This document shows positions 34,034-45,800 of a stretch of DNA of 64,000 nt, in pieces. The notes below the pieces were generated by a model. That model was not told where the DNA came from, ran no database searches, and saw only the letters and a program-made list of their open reading frames with translations. The DNA comes from Adiantum capillus-veneris. Lineage: Eukaryota > Streptophyta > Polypodiopsida > Polypodiales > Pteridaceae. A program made the translations under genes and the position numbers. The stretch lies in assembly GCA_014529385.2 (NCBI GenBank), contig CM043953.1:68630372-68694371 (forward strand). The letters run 5' to 3'. Numbering within the stretch: position 1 is the stretch's first letter; every line of letters starts with the position of its first letter.

Positions 34034-35356
34034 AGTTAATCATCGGAATTAGAACATGCAAAGGGTTCTAGTATCTCTCTTCATATTCTTGGCCCGAACA
34101 TAAAGACTGTGTGCTGCTGGAAAAAAATCTTCTTGGACACATGAACATTTATTTGGATTCTTTGTGTTAAATGAAAAGGAGTGAATTGAGGTCCGTTTTG
34201 ATCATCCACTAAAGCCAACCATGCAACTCCCAAGAAGGCACACCTGACTTATCCTCTGATTTTGCCAGAATTTCAACAGCATAACAACATAAATGGCTCA
34301 AAAGACCAAAAAATCAGCCATCACAACTTGGAAAAATTTTGACAGAGTATGCGCAGAAGTAGAGCACTAAGAACCCATAATATAGATTGTATATGTATGC
34401 ATAACCTGCCAACAATCGAACCCGAGCATCAAGTAGGAAGCACTAGTACATAGCCTATGGTGAGGTCAAGAAAAGCGTGCTCCAACCACCTGTATCACCA
34501 AAAGGATCTCCCATTTGAGAATCCCCTAGCTTAATAAAACCTCACTATCGACCCTCTCATGAAAGCTTATGCAAATCTCATATAGTCAAGTCTCAGAAAT
34601 GACTATCTTCCATACCAAGTCTCAGAAATGTCTGGGACTGCCAAATAAAACCAAGTATGGCTCCACAAAGGTGTACAATGGAAGTATACACAATTAACAT
34701 ACAATAACAGACAATGCACTCAAACAGGCGCCAAATGATGCATACCCACAACAACTACAAGTGACTCCCACTTGCCAGTGTATCACTCTACTCTAGCTAC
34801 CTGTACCTGTGTGAATCACCTGTACCTATACCTGTAACCTGTAATCTATAATCTGCAACCAAGTCCACATTAGGTAATGTCGGAAAAGTCTCTCATTATG
34901 GGAATTTTTAAATGGACTAGTTTCACATAATTTGGGAATTCTACTTGCAAGCGAGATAGTGGTCCATGTGATGACATTGTTTGGTTGAGTATGAAGACTG
35001 CATGTTATAGTAATAGATAACAAAATGCATGTGAACATGAGCAATAACCATTAAGTTTTGGGTGTTGATTAGCACCATTGAAAGTCCTCAAAATAGTGTT
35101 CAAGCATAATGAAGTTGATTGGTGGTGTCAATAAACCATGATGGAGTTGATGAATGTCATTGTGGTGTCCAATGAACACCATTGTGGTGTTGATAAACAC
35201 CATTCTACACTCATGACAATGATGACCACAAATGGATGAAAGCTTGACCCATTATCATATTTTCAACCCAAGAGAAATACAACCTGCAAGATCACTATAC
35301 TTACCATTATGGAGAAATGAAACTTTTCATGGAGATACATTGGAATTTACAATGTG
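34034..35356. other. Spacer, no gene; short GTTGAT/CACCATT repeats
   Basis: Positions 34034-34300 are gypsy-like leader; 34300-34860 shows no recognisable feature apart from two copies of CAAGTCTCAGAAATG about 40 bp apart. Around 35060-35215 a short imperfect repeat of ACACCATTGTGGTGTTGAT occurs several times, downstream of the transposase pseudogene on its strand. No open frame is convincing. Confidence 0.4.
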
Positions 35357-38300
35357 CTACTCCCCACTGGAGTCACCATCCAATTCAGTTCCTTGTTCTT
35401 GCACCTCAAGTTGGCCCAAACAAGTTTTTTCTTTCATTGCATGTCTTTTTGGTGTCTTAATTCTGACAAATGGACCTTTCTTGCTTGATCTCCAAGACCA
35501 AACAATTGCATCTACATTTTTCCATGCTGGTTGGTCTTTATCATTGAGCATCCAAAATCCGTTCCAACAATTGGCATATGCTTGTGCATCTGTCAACCCA
35601 CTCTTTCTTACACAAGGTGCCCAATATTGAATATATAGCTTTTGAAAATTTGGTGATGAGGGATCCTTATCAATGTTAGACAAAGCTGTAGCAAGACAAA
35701 CGGGATATATCTCTGGGCCACTTGGTCAGAGTAGTAGGAAGTCACCTTTATTTACATCTAGAATAGGATTGAACTCCTGCCTTGGTTTTTCTTGCTGAGG
35801 CCCGCAATAATGATCACTATATTCCTCAAGTCCAATGAATCTTTCTGCCTCTTGTTGTTGAATTGTGACAACATCATCAGCTTGATGAAATCCTTGATAT
35901 CGTGACCAAAAATTCTCAAAGTATATATTTTGGGTCAAGTTTGTCTTGTGAATCTCTTCAATCACATTATTCCAATACTCTATCACAGGAGGATAATATC
36001 TTGGCACAAATGAACCATTCCCTAGATTTTGCCAAAATTTAACATAGTTATTTAGACCCAATATGACCTCATGTGCCTATATGAAATTCTCCATTGGTAC
36101 AAGAGGTGGATTCCCTTGTGGTAGCACTGTCTTTCCACTAGCATCTTTCTTCCATATTGGAATGCTTCCACTCCAATTAGGAACACCTACATGAGCTTTA
36201 TATTGCATAATTGGTGTCTCATCTTGCATTAAGAACCTAAACTGAAGGGGTTTTGAATGTCCTACAAGTGCATCTTGACCATCACAAATATAGCCATCAC
36301 AATACTTCTTGAAATCCGCTACCTCCCCAAGGAAAAAGGGAGTTGGAGAAGTTGTTGAGCTTGCTCTTAATGTATCCATCAAATGTGGCAAAGTGTAAGT
36401 CTGTGAGACTCGCAACTTCTCCAGAAATCTACTAAACATGGCATCTATATCTTCGTGTGTATGGCCTACCATTAAAAATCCCAATTGGATAGTCTTGAAA
36501 ATGCCCCTTGCAACTAGCAAGGCCCTAGATATGCAAAAATATATCGATTTTTATTTTCTCTAGCACAATTATCTAGCTGCAATAACAAGTTCTCTGTTAA
36601 TGTATCAAAGGAACTTGTATTAGTTGTTGGATTACTTTCGTGTGTTTGCATCCAAGAACATTTTCCATCAACCATATTGTGGTAGTCTAAGGCATCCCTT
36701 GAGTTTAGAGCATTTAGAAGTGAGACATTACTCCTTGGAAGTCCACTTGTAGCCAAATCACCAAGAGGGTGTTGATCCTCTCGCTCCAAGTTATGTAAAT
36801 ATGATGCTATTGATCCAATTGTGAGGTTGGGGTCAAATGGCCATACACCATGTAAAAAAAAGTGCCTGTAGTAGCCAACTCCATGTCCATGTGTTATCAT
36901 ACCAATCAATGCCACCTGCAAGTTATACCTTGAATCTACACCCTTAGGCAACACGTAGCCTTGGTATGGCAGTCTTCTTTTGGTCCATCTTATCATGGAT
37001 GATACATAAATATTTTTGAGGTTGGGTTTTAGACAATGTTCGCCATGCATAGTATAAGCTTCTACAACTTTTTTGTTGTGCCATATGAATTTCTCTTTCC
37101 TACAAGATTACTAATCTTTCTTGAAGACTAGGTTTTACCTCTAGCCTTGCCTTGATTGAGCTACACAAATTGCACTTAGAGAACTCACTTGTCTTTGTTG
37201 GGGATACCTGTGGGTATTCCTTGTTCCAAATCCTAGAAAAGGAGGATTTAGATAGCCTTTGGTCACATCCAAGTTGTTCAAGAGTAGTGCTAACTTCATT
37301 TAAAATGTCAACCTGCTTATAAGTGGATGGTATCACCAACTGAGTTTCCCTTGATCCATCCAATAATGTCCTCCTTTTGTGCGGCATCTGTTCAAAGTTC
37401 TTTTCCACAAACTCATCAAGTATTGATCTGGCCTTGCTAGTATAATCAAGTCCCCTCCTCAATACACTTGTTTTTCCATGCACATATTGACGTGTTCCCA
37501 GTTCAAAATTTTCCTTATAGCGACAAAATGATGTCTTTGGTATTCCATGCATTTCTGGTATCGCAGTTTTTTGTTTGAATTTTGATGATCATAACATATT
37601 GAGAGAACACCATAGATATAGTTTGTGCATGAATTTTGAGATTGATCCCAAAATTGTTGTTGAATATGCATCAATACTTCATGATGACAAGCTGACAACA
37701 TCTTTTTGGACAACAATCAATGCATGAAACACTTTTGATTGACTCAAGTGATAAGTAAATACTTGCAATAGGCTTTGATCTTTGTTTATGTATCCTATTA
37801 ATAAAAGTGTATCGTCTCTTTGTGGAACAAAGAGTAACACTAGCATCATGAGTTGCAGGTTTATCATTAGCCTCTCCACATACATGTGCACATTGAGCAT
37901 TCAAATCATCAAGGGGAGTGTATCGTTGCAATGAACTCCCATCTAGCATTGTTATCTGTTTTATTGGCCATGTAATCAAAGTGACACTATTTGCATGCAA
38001 CAATACTCCATCATTTGCATTTTCCATTTCAACTACCACACCCACATTCTCATCTACAAGCTCATGAAAGTTAACGCTCTCATCTGGAAACACATATAAT
38101 ATCAATTCTTCATTGATAGTCTTCATCATGGTCTCATCCTTTAAAAGAACTCTTTGGTTCTTCCAAGATTCTCGTATAGACCTTTCAAATTCAGGATAAG
38201 TTACTGGTCATGCATCCACAATCATAGGATTTGCTTGATTTTCTTCCTTGTCTTCATGACCATTGCATATATCAGATGATATTAAGTTTTGTTGGCTTGA

Positions 38301-38550
38301 CAAAGGTCTAAGTAAACGCTTTGGCCATCAAACACTACTCCAACATGAGTTTTGGAATGAGGCTGTATCCATTGTAGGAAAAGGCCAAAAAAACATCCTT
38401 TAAGCATTTCTCCACTAACACTGACACATTTCCTAGACCTATCTTTGTACCACCACATGTTGCATTGGAATCTATCCTACAAATAGAAACAACTGTGACA
38501 ATTTCATTTTGTAGAAGTAGATGCACCTTTTCTCCAGATTGAAAATCCAT
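35357..38550 (-). pseudogene. DUF7869-type transposase gene, decayed
   Basis: Fragments run in order on the minus strand. They are a start exon from ATG 38550 after a GCTTTTAG acceptor; a 152-residue block (38129-37671); a block with a CNLC pair (37552-37100); then the catalytic domain. It has three acidic motifs of an RNase H-like fold: IIHDKMDQKKTAIPRL (near 37000), LLLQLDNCARENKN (about 36560) and FLMVGHTHEDIDAMFSRF (about 36460). The last two are hallmarks of DUF7869 proteins, which I take to be transposase-like. Breaks: TAG near 37100, a frame change near 36960, another near 36520, TAG near 36075 and TGA near 35700. The 5' part to 37548 recurs inverted at 56904-57900 with shared stops. 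Its tail ends in an acidic stretch (TAG 35357). Confidence 0.7.
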
Positions 38551-39644
38551 CCTAAAAGCAAAAGATTTAACACGTCAAAATAAAAAAAATTCAAGTTTTT
38601 ATATATGGAGATCAATGAGCCTCCATTCCTATGAATACACTTGCTAATATTATTGTGAACACTATATTGGCATCTTCTAGTTCATATTAGCCGCAAGGAC
38701 TTTAGAACATGTGAATATATCTCTAGATTTGAAAGTAGCATGATCATTGTTTAGACGGATGTCAAGATCTTGTTTCTTGTGTGAACCTATATAGCATTGA
38801 GAGATCCATGCTATAACTTGGAAATAATAAAATCATCTATTTTGTACATATCTACACTTTAGATTGGCCAGTTTTCCATTCTTCATTTGCTCTAGATTTT
38901 TTGCCTCTCTCACTCTCTTATAAAAGACATATTAATCATGTTCTTTGATAGTCACATGTCTTGTCTAGATTGACCACATGTACATTCTGGTTCATTTGAT
39001 GGTATAATATTCTTCCTTGTGCATATGTGTCATGTAGGTTAGCTATCACATGTCCATTGTAGATTAGTTTTCTCTAGACTATGTCTTTAATAATTATGTG
39101 CTACCTAAGTGATTGAATGTGTTATGGTCAAGTGCATATGTGCTCTATGGATTAGTCATTTGTCAAATCTAGGATAGGTTCCTTCAATTTGTTCTCTAGT
39201 CTGGGTACTTGTCTCTTCTATGATTCTCTCTAGATTGTGCACCTTGGTTTATTTTGGATTGATACATTTGTCTAGGTTTCTTGTTGAGTCAAAAATGTAT
39301 TATAGATTGGCCACCTTCCATGCTTGCTATTTACGTGAATGTTAAGACATTCTATATTGTGGCATGTACACTTTAAAATTTTCCCATTGTTCTATTGTTG
39401 GTGAATTTTAGGCGAGGTTATTATGGTTGTCTTTTTGTGTGCTCACCCCTAAGCTAGTTGGTTTTCTCTAGATTATTGATGTCTCTTTTTTAGGAAAGAC
39501 ACTTGTAATTGTGTTCTTTCATATTCACATGAGCTATCTGGAATAGCCACTTGTCCATTCTTATTTGGGTGGTGGTAGGATGTTCTCTTCCTTTTGCATA
39601 TGTGCACTCTAGATTGGTCACCCATCCATTCTATGTTTAGCGCT
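38551..39644 (-). repeat. 5' flank of DUF7869 gene with palindromic-repeat units
   Basis: Read in reverse, this is nearly identical to 55816-56903. Degenerate units of the palindromic family (GATTGACCACATGTACATTC, TAGATTGGTCACCCATCCATT on +) occupy about 38860-39640; 38551-38860 is non-repetitive leader just before the first exon. At 39641-39645 it is cut by the inverted gypsy-1 copy, after GCGCT. Confidence 0.8.
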
Positions 39645-41441
39645 TGAGAGAGGAGGAGTTTGGATGTATTATGGGTATTCTTATAGGGAGAAGGTGAATG
39701 CTATTCCACAAATTGCATATTTCATTTGGTGCACGGCATTGGGTTGCATAATCGTTGATGGTGTTCAAGTGTCCAAAGTGTATATAGAGTAAGGGGGTTT
39801 TCAAAGTGTGTTGCTTGAGTGGGTGAGTGCAAGTGTTATTTTGATTGGTTTCCTTCTCCACTCCCAAAAGAAGGTGGTGCCCCAAGTAGTGTGCGTACCT
39901 CTTTACGAACATTTTGTGAGGGTAGGCCCATTGGTTTAGGTTTAGAGGCCCCATTTCAAAAAGCTCGCCCTCATAAAGTGATGCCCCCACTGAGGAACAT
40001 ATTTCCAAGCTACCTTCAAATTTTTTAGTGATGAACAATGGATTTCCCATCTATCCATTTCATTTTGCACAACACATTAGAGTAAATGTTCACATAGATA
40101 GAAAAGTCTTTGTCCAGCAACGCATTGTTTTTATGTTTGGTGCAGAAAGACTTAGATAAATACTGACATCACGCAATCCAATTATACTTCCAATCATCAA
40201 TTATGAAACTTCTTTTGATGTTCACATTCTCATTTTGTTTCAAAGGCAGGAACAAGGAGTGGTGAAGGGGTGCTCAAGGGCCATATGAAGGAACGAGGTC
40301 TTCAAACCAACAACGAGGAGTAGCACATGAATCACGATCAAAACAATGAACCTTTTAGTCCTATTGCTCGGCAATCCATTCATATAATCATTGCAACTAA
40401 TTTTAGGTTTCAATCTATCATAAGGAGGATATTTGGATCCACTCGCCTCAATGAAATCAATGCTTCAATTAATCCATTTATTCTACCTATGATAAAGTAC
40501 GAATTAAAAATGGATGTGTACATATTCATTTTAATGTAATCAGATTTATAGTGTCAACAATCTTGTGCGGCCCGCAAGAGAAAAGTTTCTTTACAAGAAA
40601 GAATTTCAAAAAGTCTAAACAAAATGTCAAGTTCTTTTCCCACGTTCTATGCAAGAAGTGGGGAAGATGCGCAAGAGTTTCTTGACAACTTGGAGATGGC
40701 ACATCTCATATCCGGGAGAGATGAAGAGGAAGTAAAGCTACGAGCCTTCCCGTTGGTTCTAAAAGCAGAAGCTAAAGCATGGTATGAGACCTTGCAACCC
40801 CAAATCAAGTCCAACTGGGAGAGACTGCGAGAAAGCTTCCTCTCCAAGTTCGGGCAAGGTGATACTTCTGAAGGACTATGGAAATGTCTTATTGGACATA
40901 AGCAGGTATCACTTGAAGACTATCCCTCTTATGAAGCAACCTTTGTCAATCTATGGGGAAGGTGGGAGGCTACATTAGAAAATCATGGTGGTGCACCTAA
41001 CTTTCTAAAAAAATAGAGATTCATGGTTGGCTTGTATCCACTTTTAAAGGCTAAAGTAGAGCTAAAATTCCCATCCACCTTCGAAGAAGCACGTGAGGTA
41101 GCCATCATCAAGTTTAGAAAACTACACTTCCAAGCACATAGAGCAAGGGGTTTGAATGAAGTGAGTGAGAGGGAGTCTTCACAAACCATGGAAGCACCAA
41201 TTAGGGCCCCTCTTGCACAATCTTCACAAATAGGAGATAACTCTTAACAAGAGGTTTTACAAAGGCTAACTCAACAGCTTGAGAACCTCACTCTGAATCT
41301 AGTACAGGGCCTACCTCAACAACGACAACCAAGAGAAGGGAATCGCAATCAACGAAGACAAGCTCAAGAGTTGTGATGTTGGAATTGCAATGAAATGGGC
41401 AATGGCATGTACAATTGTCCACATCCAAGGCGACTTCCGGG
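39645..41441 (+). mobile_element. Inverted second copy of gypsy-1 leader and gag
   Basis: Nearly identical in reverse to 26823-28766, but without the 197-bp internal duplication. It begins TGAGAGAGG directly after sequence belonging to the DUF7869 flank, and ends at the hAT target site CTTCCGGG (41434-41441). The TATA-like TATATAGAG lies at about 39781. No pol sequence follows. Confidence 0.85.
40624..41441 (+). pseudogene. gypsy-1 gag, inverted copy
   Basis: Same capsid as 26831-27640, with different lesions. TAG replaces GAG after FLKK near 41016, TAA replaces CAA after GDNS near 41246, and TGA replaces CGA just before the zinc knuckle (41376). In turn, this copy keeps TGG where the first copy has TGA, and keeps the knuckle Cys (CWNCNEMG). 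Comparing the two therefore shows which changes happened after duplication, and most are C-to-T or G-to-A. It stops at the hAT target site. Confidence 0.85.
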
Positions 41442-42074
41442 CAGGGATTTTAATTACGTGATGACACTCTGTCTGACAAGCCAGAAATCCCTGTAGACCT
41501 CTCAAGCTGCATAAAATGCATACAAACCCTGCTGAGGCTATAAAAATCCCATATGGCACTCCGATCAAGCGGACCGAACTGGTACGGAGCCGGCCCCCAA
41601 TGAATCTTTAATGGCAGCTAATATCTTGGGGATCTGGACTCCGATCACTGATCTGAAAAGACCGACGTGCTCCACGATGTGAGTACTTCAGGCCCATGCA
41701 TTCATTTCATTTCTGTCACCTCAGCTCTGCAATTTCCCAATCCGGTATGGATCTGCAATCGACTTGAACTTTAAAGTGCCATAGCTTCTTCACCGTAGCT
41801 CCAATCGACGAGCCATAAAGACAGGCCGGTAGAGCACTTCAAGCACTACAGTTCTAGATCATAATCTATCATATGTGCTTACTTCAAGCATAGTGCTTTT
41901 TAGCATCATTAAGGCATCAATCGGCCCTTTTAAGCCGCATCTGGCATACAGTTATCATTAAACTTGACCTGTTATCAAGCCCTGATCACTGCTCACTAAA
42001 TGTGTAGGCTTCAAAGAAGATTAGCTTGCATTTTGCTGCTCTTTTTCTCTTCATGAAAGCGGAGCTGCACGACA
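41442..42074 (+). mobile_element. hAT end remnant followed by unassigned sequence with TATA
   Basis: The first 23 bp (CAGGGATTTTAATTACGTG and on) match the right terminus of the hAT at 18530-26822, at exactly the same target position in gag; after about 41464 the two sequences differ. A TATA-like TATAAAAA lies at 41539-41546, about 97 bp inside, pointing inwards like those of the complete hAT. The rest, to 42074, has no open frame or repeat that I recognise, and gives way to the palindromic array. It may be a diverged or deleted hAT relative. Confidence 0.5.
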
Positions 42075-44365
42075 GCGGATAGATGGTCAATGTAGACAAC
42101 ACATTTGACTATAAAGATAAAAAATGAACCTAGATTGGACATGTGGTCAATCTATATCTATATATACACATGTAACATAATACGACCATCACTTGACCTA
42201 GAATGGATAGGTCGTCAATCTGGACAACACATGTGCCTATTAAAGAACATGGTTATACCTGTCTTTCCTAGAAAAGAGCAGACTCACATATGACCATCAC
42301 TAGAGGTAGAATGGACAAATGGCTAATCTAAAGGGCATATATGCTTAACAAAGTACATTCCACCATAACCTAGCATACACATGAATATAAAGAACATACA
42401 AGCACACGTTTCTAGGAAATGAAAGATAGAAAATATAGAAAAAATGAGTCTAGATTGGACAAGTGGTCAATCTAGGTGCAGATATACCTATGTAAGAACA
42501 TACACATGTGTATGAAATAACATACATGGTTTCCTTGGGAAAGCAAGATAGAAGATATATAAAAAATGAATCTGAATTGGACAGGGGGTCAATCTCTGTA
42601 GAGAAATACACATAGAACAACATAGGACCATCACTTGACCTAGAATGGACAGGTGGTCAATATAAACAACATCTCTGATTATAAAGATAAAAATATGAAC
42701 CTAGATTGGACATGTGGTCAATCTATGTGTATATATACACATGTAACAACATACGACCATCACTTGACCTTAAATGGACAGGTGGTCAATCTAAACAACA
42801 CATATGCCTATTAAAGAACATGGTTATGCATGTCTTTTGTAGAAAAGAGCACATTCACATATGACCATCACTAGCGCTAGAATGGACAGATGGCCAATCT
42901 AAATTGCACATATGCTTAACAAAGTACATTCCACCATAACCTAGCATGCAATGGATAGATAACTAAGACATTCAATACACATGAATATGAAGAACATACA
43001 AGCACATTGTTCTAGAGAAAGAAACATAGAAAAAATAGAAAAAATGAGTTTGGATTGGACAAGTAGTCAATCTAGGTGCAGATATACCTATGTAAGAACG
43101 TACACATGAATATGAAAGAACATACAAGCACAATTTTCTAGAAAAAGAAAGATAAAAAATATAGAAAAAATAAGTGTGGATTGGACAAGTGGTCAATCTA
43201 GGTGCATATATACCTATGTAAGAACATACACATGTGTATGAAATAACATACAAGCATGCTTTCCTTGGGAAAGAAAGATAGAAGATATAGAAAAAATGAG
43301 TCTGGATGGGACAGGTGTTCAATCTCTATAAAGAAATACACATACAACAACATACGACCATCACTTGACCTAGAATGGAGAGGTGGTCAATGTAGACAAC
43401 ACATATGATTATAAAGAAAAACAATGAACCTAGATTGGGCTTGTGGTCAATATGTGTGTATATCTACACATGTAACATCATACAATCATCACTTGACCTA
43501 GAATGGACAGGTGGTCAATCTAGACAACACATGTGCCTATTAAAGAACATGGTTATGCATGTCTTTCCTACAAAAGAGCACATTCACATATGACCATCGC
43601 TTGAGCTAGAATGGACAGATGGCCAATCTAAAGTGCACATATGCTTAACAAAGTAAATCTCACCATAACCTAGCGTGGAATGGAGAGATGACTAAGATAT
43701 TCAATACACATAAATATAAAAGAACATGCAAGCACACTTTTCTAGGAAAATAAAGATAGAAAATATAGAAAAAATTAGTCTAGATCGGACAAGTGGTTAA
43801 TCTAGGTGCATATATACCTATGTAAGAACATACACATGTGGATGAAATAACATACAAGCATGATTTCCTTGGGAAAGAAAGATAGAAGATATAGAAGAAA
43901 TGAGTCTGGATTGGATAGGTGGTCAATCTCTATAGAGAAATACACATACAACAACGTACGACCATCACTTGACGTAGAATGAAAGGTGGTCAATGTAGAC
44001 AACACATATGACTATAAAGATAAAAAATGAGCCTAGATTGGACATGTGGTCAATCTATGTGTATATCTACACATGTAACATCATACGACCATCACTTGAC
44101 CTAGAATGGACAGGTGGTCAATCTAGACAACACATGTGCCTATTATAGAACATGGTTATGCATGTCAATCCTAGAAAAGATCACATTCACAATTGAGCAT
44201 CACTTGAGCTAAAATGGACAGATGGCCAATCTAAAGTGCACATATGCTTAACAAAGTACATTCCACCATAACCTAGCATAGAATGGACAGATGACTAAGA
44301 TATTCAATACACATGAATATGAAAGAACATACAAGCACACTTTTCTAGGAAAAGAAAGATAGAAA
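42075..44365 (+). repeat. Palindromic-repeat array, left of CACTA insertion
   Basis: Higher-order units occur, mainly in plus orientation. Each has cores such as CCTAGAATGGACAGGTGG plus TCAATCTAG, a stretch with ATGCCTATTAAAGAACATGG, and a segment TCTAGGAAAAGAAAGATAG with AAAATATAGAAAAAATGAG. The composite unit of roughly 550-600 bp repeats about four times with small changes. The array is interrupted at GATAGAAA by the CACTA transposon and resumes at 51572. Confidence 0.88.
44363..44365. repeat. CACTA target-site duplication, left
   Basis: AAA, matching 51572-51574. Removing the element rebuilds GATAGAAAATATAG, which occurs intact elsewhere in the array (about 43750). Confidence 0.85.
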
Positions 44366-44389
44366 CACTACAAGAGGCTCTTCATATTA

Positions 44390-44525
44390 GCGACGCTCAC
44401 ACAGCGACGCTCAAAAAAAAAATTCCCGGCGTCGCTATGAGCGTCGCTATGAGCGTCGCAAATTTCTTTGTAAATTTGCGACGCTCATAGCGACGCTTAT
44501 AGCGACGCTCATAGCGACGCCAGCT
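44390..44525. repeat. CACTA left subterminal repeats (AGCGACGC)
   Basis: About ten copies of AGCGACGCTC / GAGCGTCGCT lie in both orientations, some forming hairpin-capable inverted pairs around AATTTCTTTGTAAATTT. In En/Spm such motifs bind TNPA and mark the ends for cutting; that role is inferred here. Confidence 0.88.
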
Positions 44526-44611
44526 GGGGTAAAAAAAATAACCGAGCGCGCCCAAAAACTCAGATCTCAGATCTGAGTTTTTCGGCGCCCTCAAGCAAAG
44601 AGCAGGTAACG

Positions 44612-44659
<48 letters not shown>

Positions 44660-44794
44660 CTTCTACACACACACACACACACACACGAGGAGAGGAAGGA
44701 GAGCCAGGTATGCTCCTTCCCTCTCCTCATTCTCATGTTCCCTTCCCCTCTTTCTCTCTCCCTCTCTCTCTCTCTCACACACACACATAGTGTT

Positions 44795-44844
<50 letters not shown>

Positions 44845-45070
44845 AACAAAAACAAAAACGCACACACATACATAAACAAAGAATGCACACACACATTGAG
44901 AGAGAAAAAGAGAGAGAGAGAGAGCATGCATAAACAAAAAACGCACGCATTGAAAGAGGAAAAGAGAGAGAGAACATGCATAAACAAAAAACGCACACAT
45001 TGAGAGAGGAAAAGAGAAAGAAAACATGCATACGATCCAAAAAAACGCACACACATTGAGAGAGAAAGAA
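44612..45070. repeat. CT, CA and GA microsatellites in CACTA leader
   Basis: (CT)n at about 44612-44656, (AC)n at 44668-44688, CT at 44750-44776, (AC)n at 44776-44788, (GA)n at 44796-44840 and several (GA)n blocks alternating with CATGCATAAACAAAAAACGC, a short minisatellite repeated about three times between 44925 and 45040. The Cys/Val and Ser/Leu-rich frames on the minus strand are artefacts of these tracts. Confidence 0.85.
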
Positions 45071-45424
45071 AGAGAAACTAAGGGAGCGTCGTAGGAAACT
45101 AATTAAAATTAAAAGACCTAAAGATCTAGCCGACGAGGAGTTGAACTGAAGACCTATTATTCAAGAGGGAAATGGCATAATCAATCTATCATACTTGGCA
45201 TGGGTGATAGAAAGGTTATACCATTTATCTCTTTTTATTGGCACACACATCCACACACGCGCACACACACAGGAAGAAGAGAGTTATAACGTCGTAGGAA
45301 ACTATCTTAAAAGACGTTAAAGATTAGGTTATATATAGACTTACATTAAATTAGATTTAGGTTTATTTTTAACTAGATTTACGTTTATTTAAGCTAGATT
45401 TAGATTTACGTTATATTAGATTAG

Positions 45425-45623
45425 ATGCGGGTCTCCATAGACTGCGATGCCTGCATGAAGCGGGTGAAGAAAGCCCTCAATGGAATATAGGGTATTGCTG
45501 CCTTCACTCATGGTGGGCTCCGTCGATCCAAAAGTACTGGTGAAATGTCTTCAGAAGACAGGGAAGAAGGTGGATCTTCAGGGCGGCAAGAGTCACTACA
45601 TCCCCGACACAATGACCATCTAG
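45425..45623 (+). pseudogene. Captured HMA (heavy-metal-associated) domain fragment
   Basis: From ATG 45425 the frame reads VSIDCDACMKRVKKALNGI, a metal-binding-domain start of the HIPP/ATX1 kind (MxCxxC-like; here DCDAC), then a TAG at 45488 where Gln is usual. After a frame change, DPKVLVKCLQKTGKKVDL (45525 onward) supplies the typical end of the domain. These are two collinear halves of one HMA domain, about 65 codons in all. HMA domains bind Cu, Zn or other metals through the two Cys. The fragment lies upstream of the transposase exons on the same strand, and is best explained as a host gene piece captured by the CACTA element. It is broken and unlikely to act alone. Confidence 0.7.
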
Positions 45624-45800
45624 ACAACCTCTAGTCATTAGAGTTACGTTAAATTAGATTTAGCTTTATTTTTAGTTAGATTTACGTTTATTTAGATTTA
45701 TGCTTATTTACGTTAGATCGAGTCCACGCAAGAATTACTTACGGTTTAGGGTTTAGAGTTAGACGAACAGTGAAAAGATCTACTGTGAAAAGATGTTAAG

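Noticed and set aside
44397-45056. Minus-strand frames with long Ser-Leu, Cys-Val and Phe-rich stretches that look like membrane proteins
   Set aside because: They read through CA and GA microsatellites of the CACTA leader; hydrophobicity is a by-product of the repeats.
45125-45215. Possible tRNA remnant (GAGTTGAACTGAAGACCT resembles a reverse T-arm)
   Set aside because: The acceptor arms do not pair and no anticodon arm could be built.
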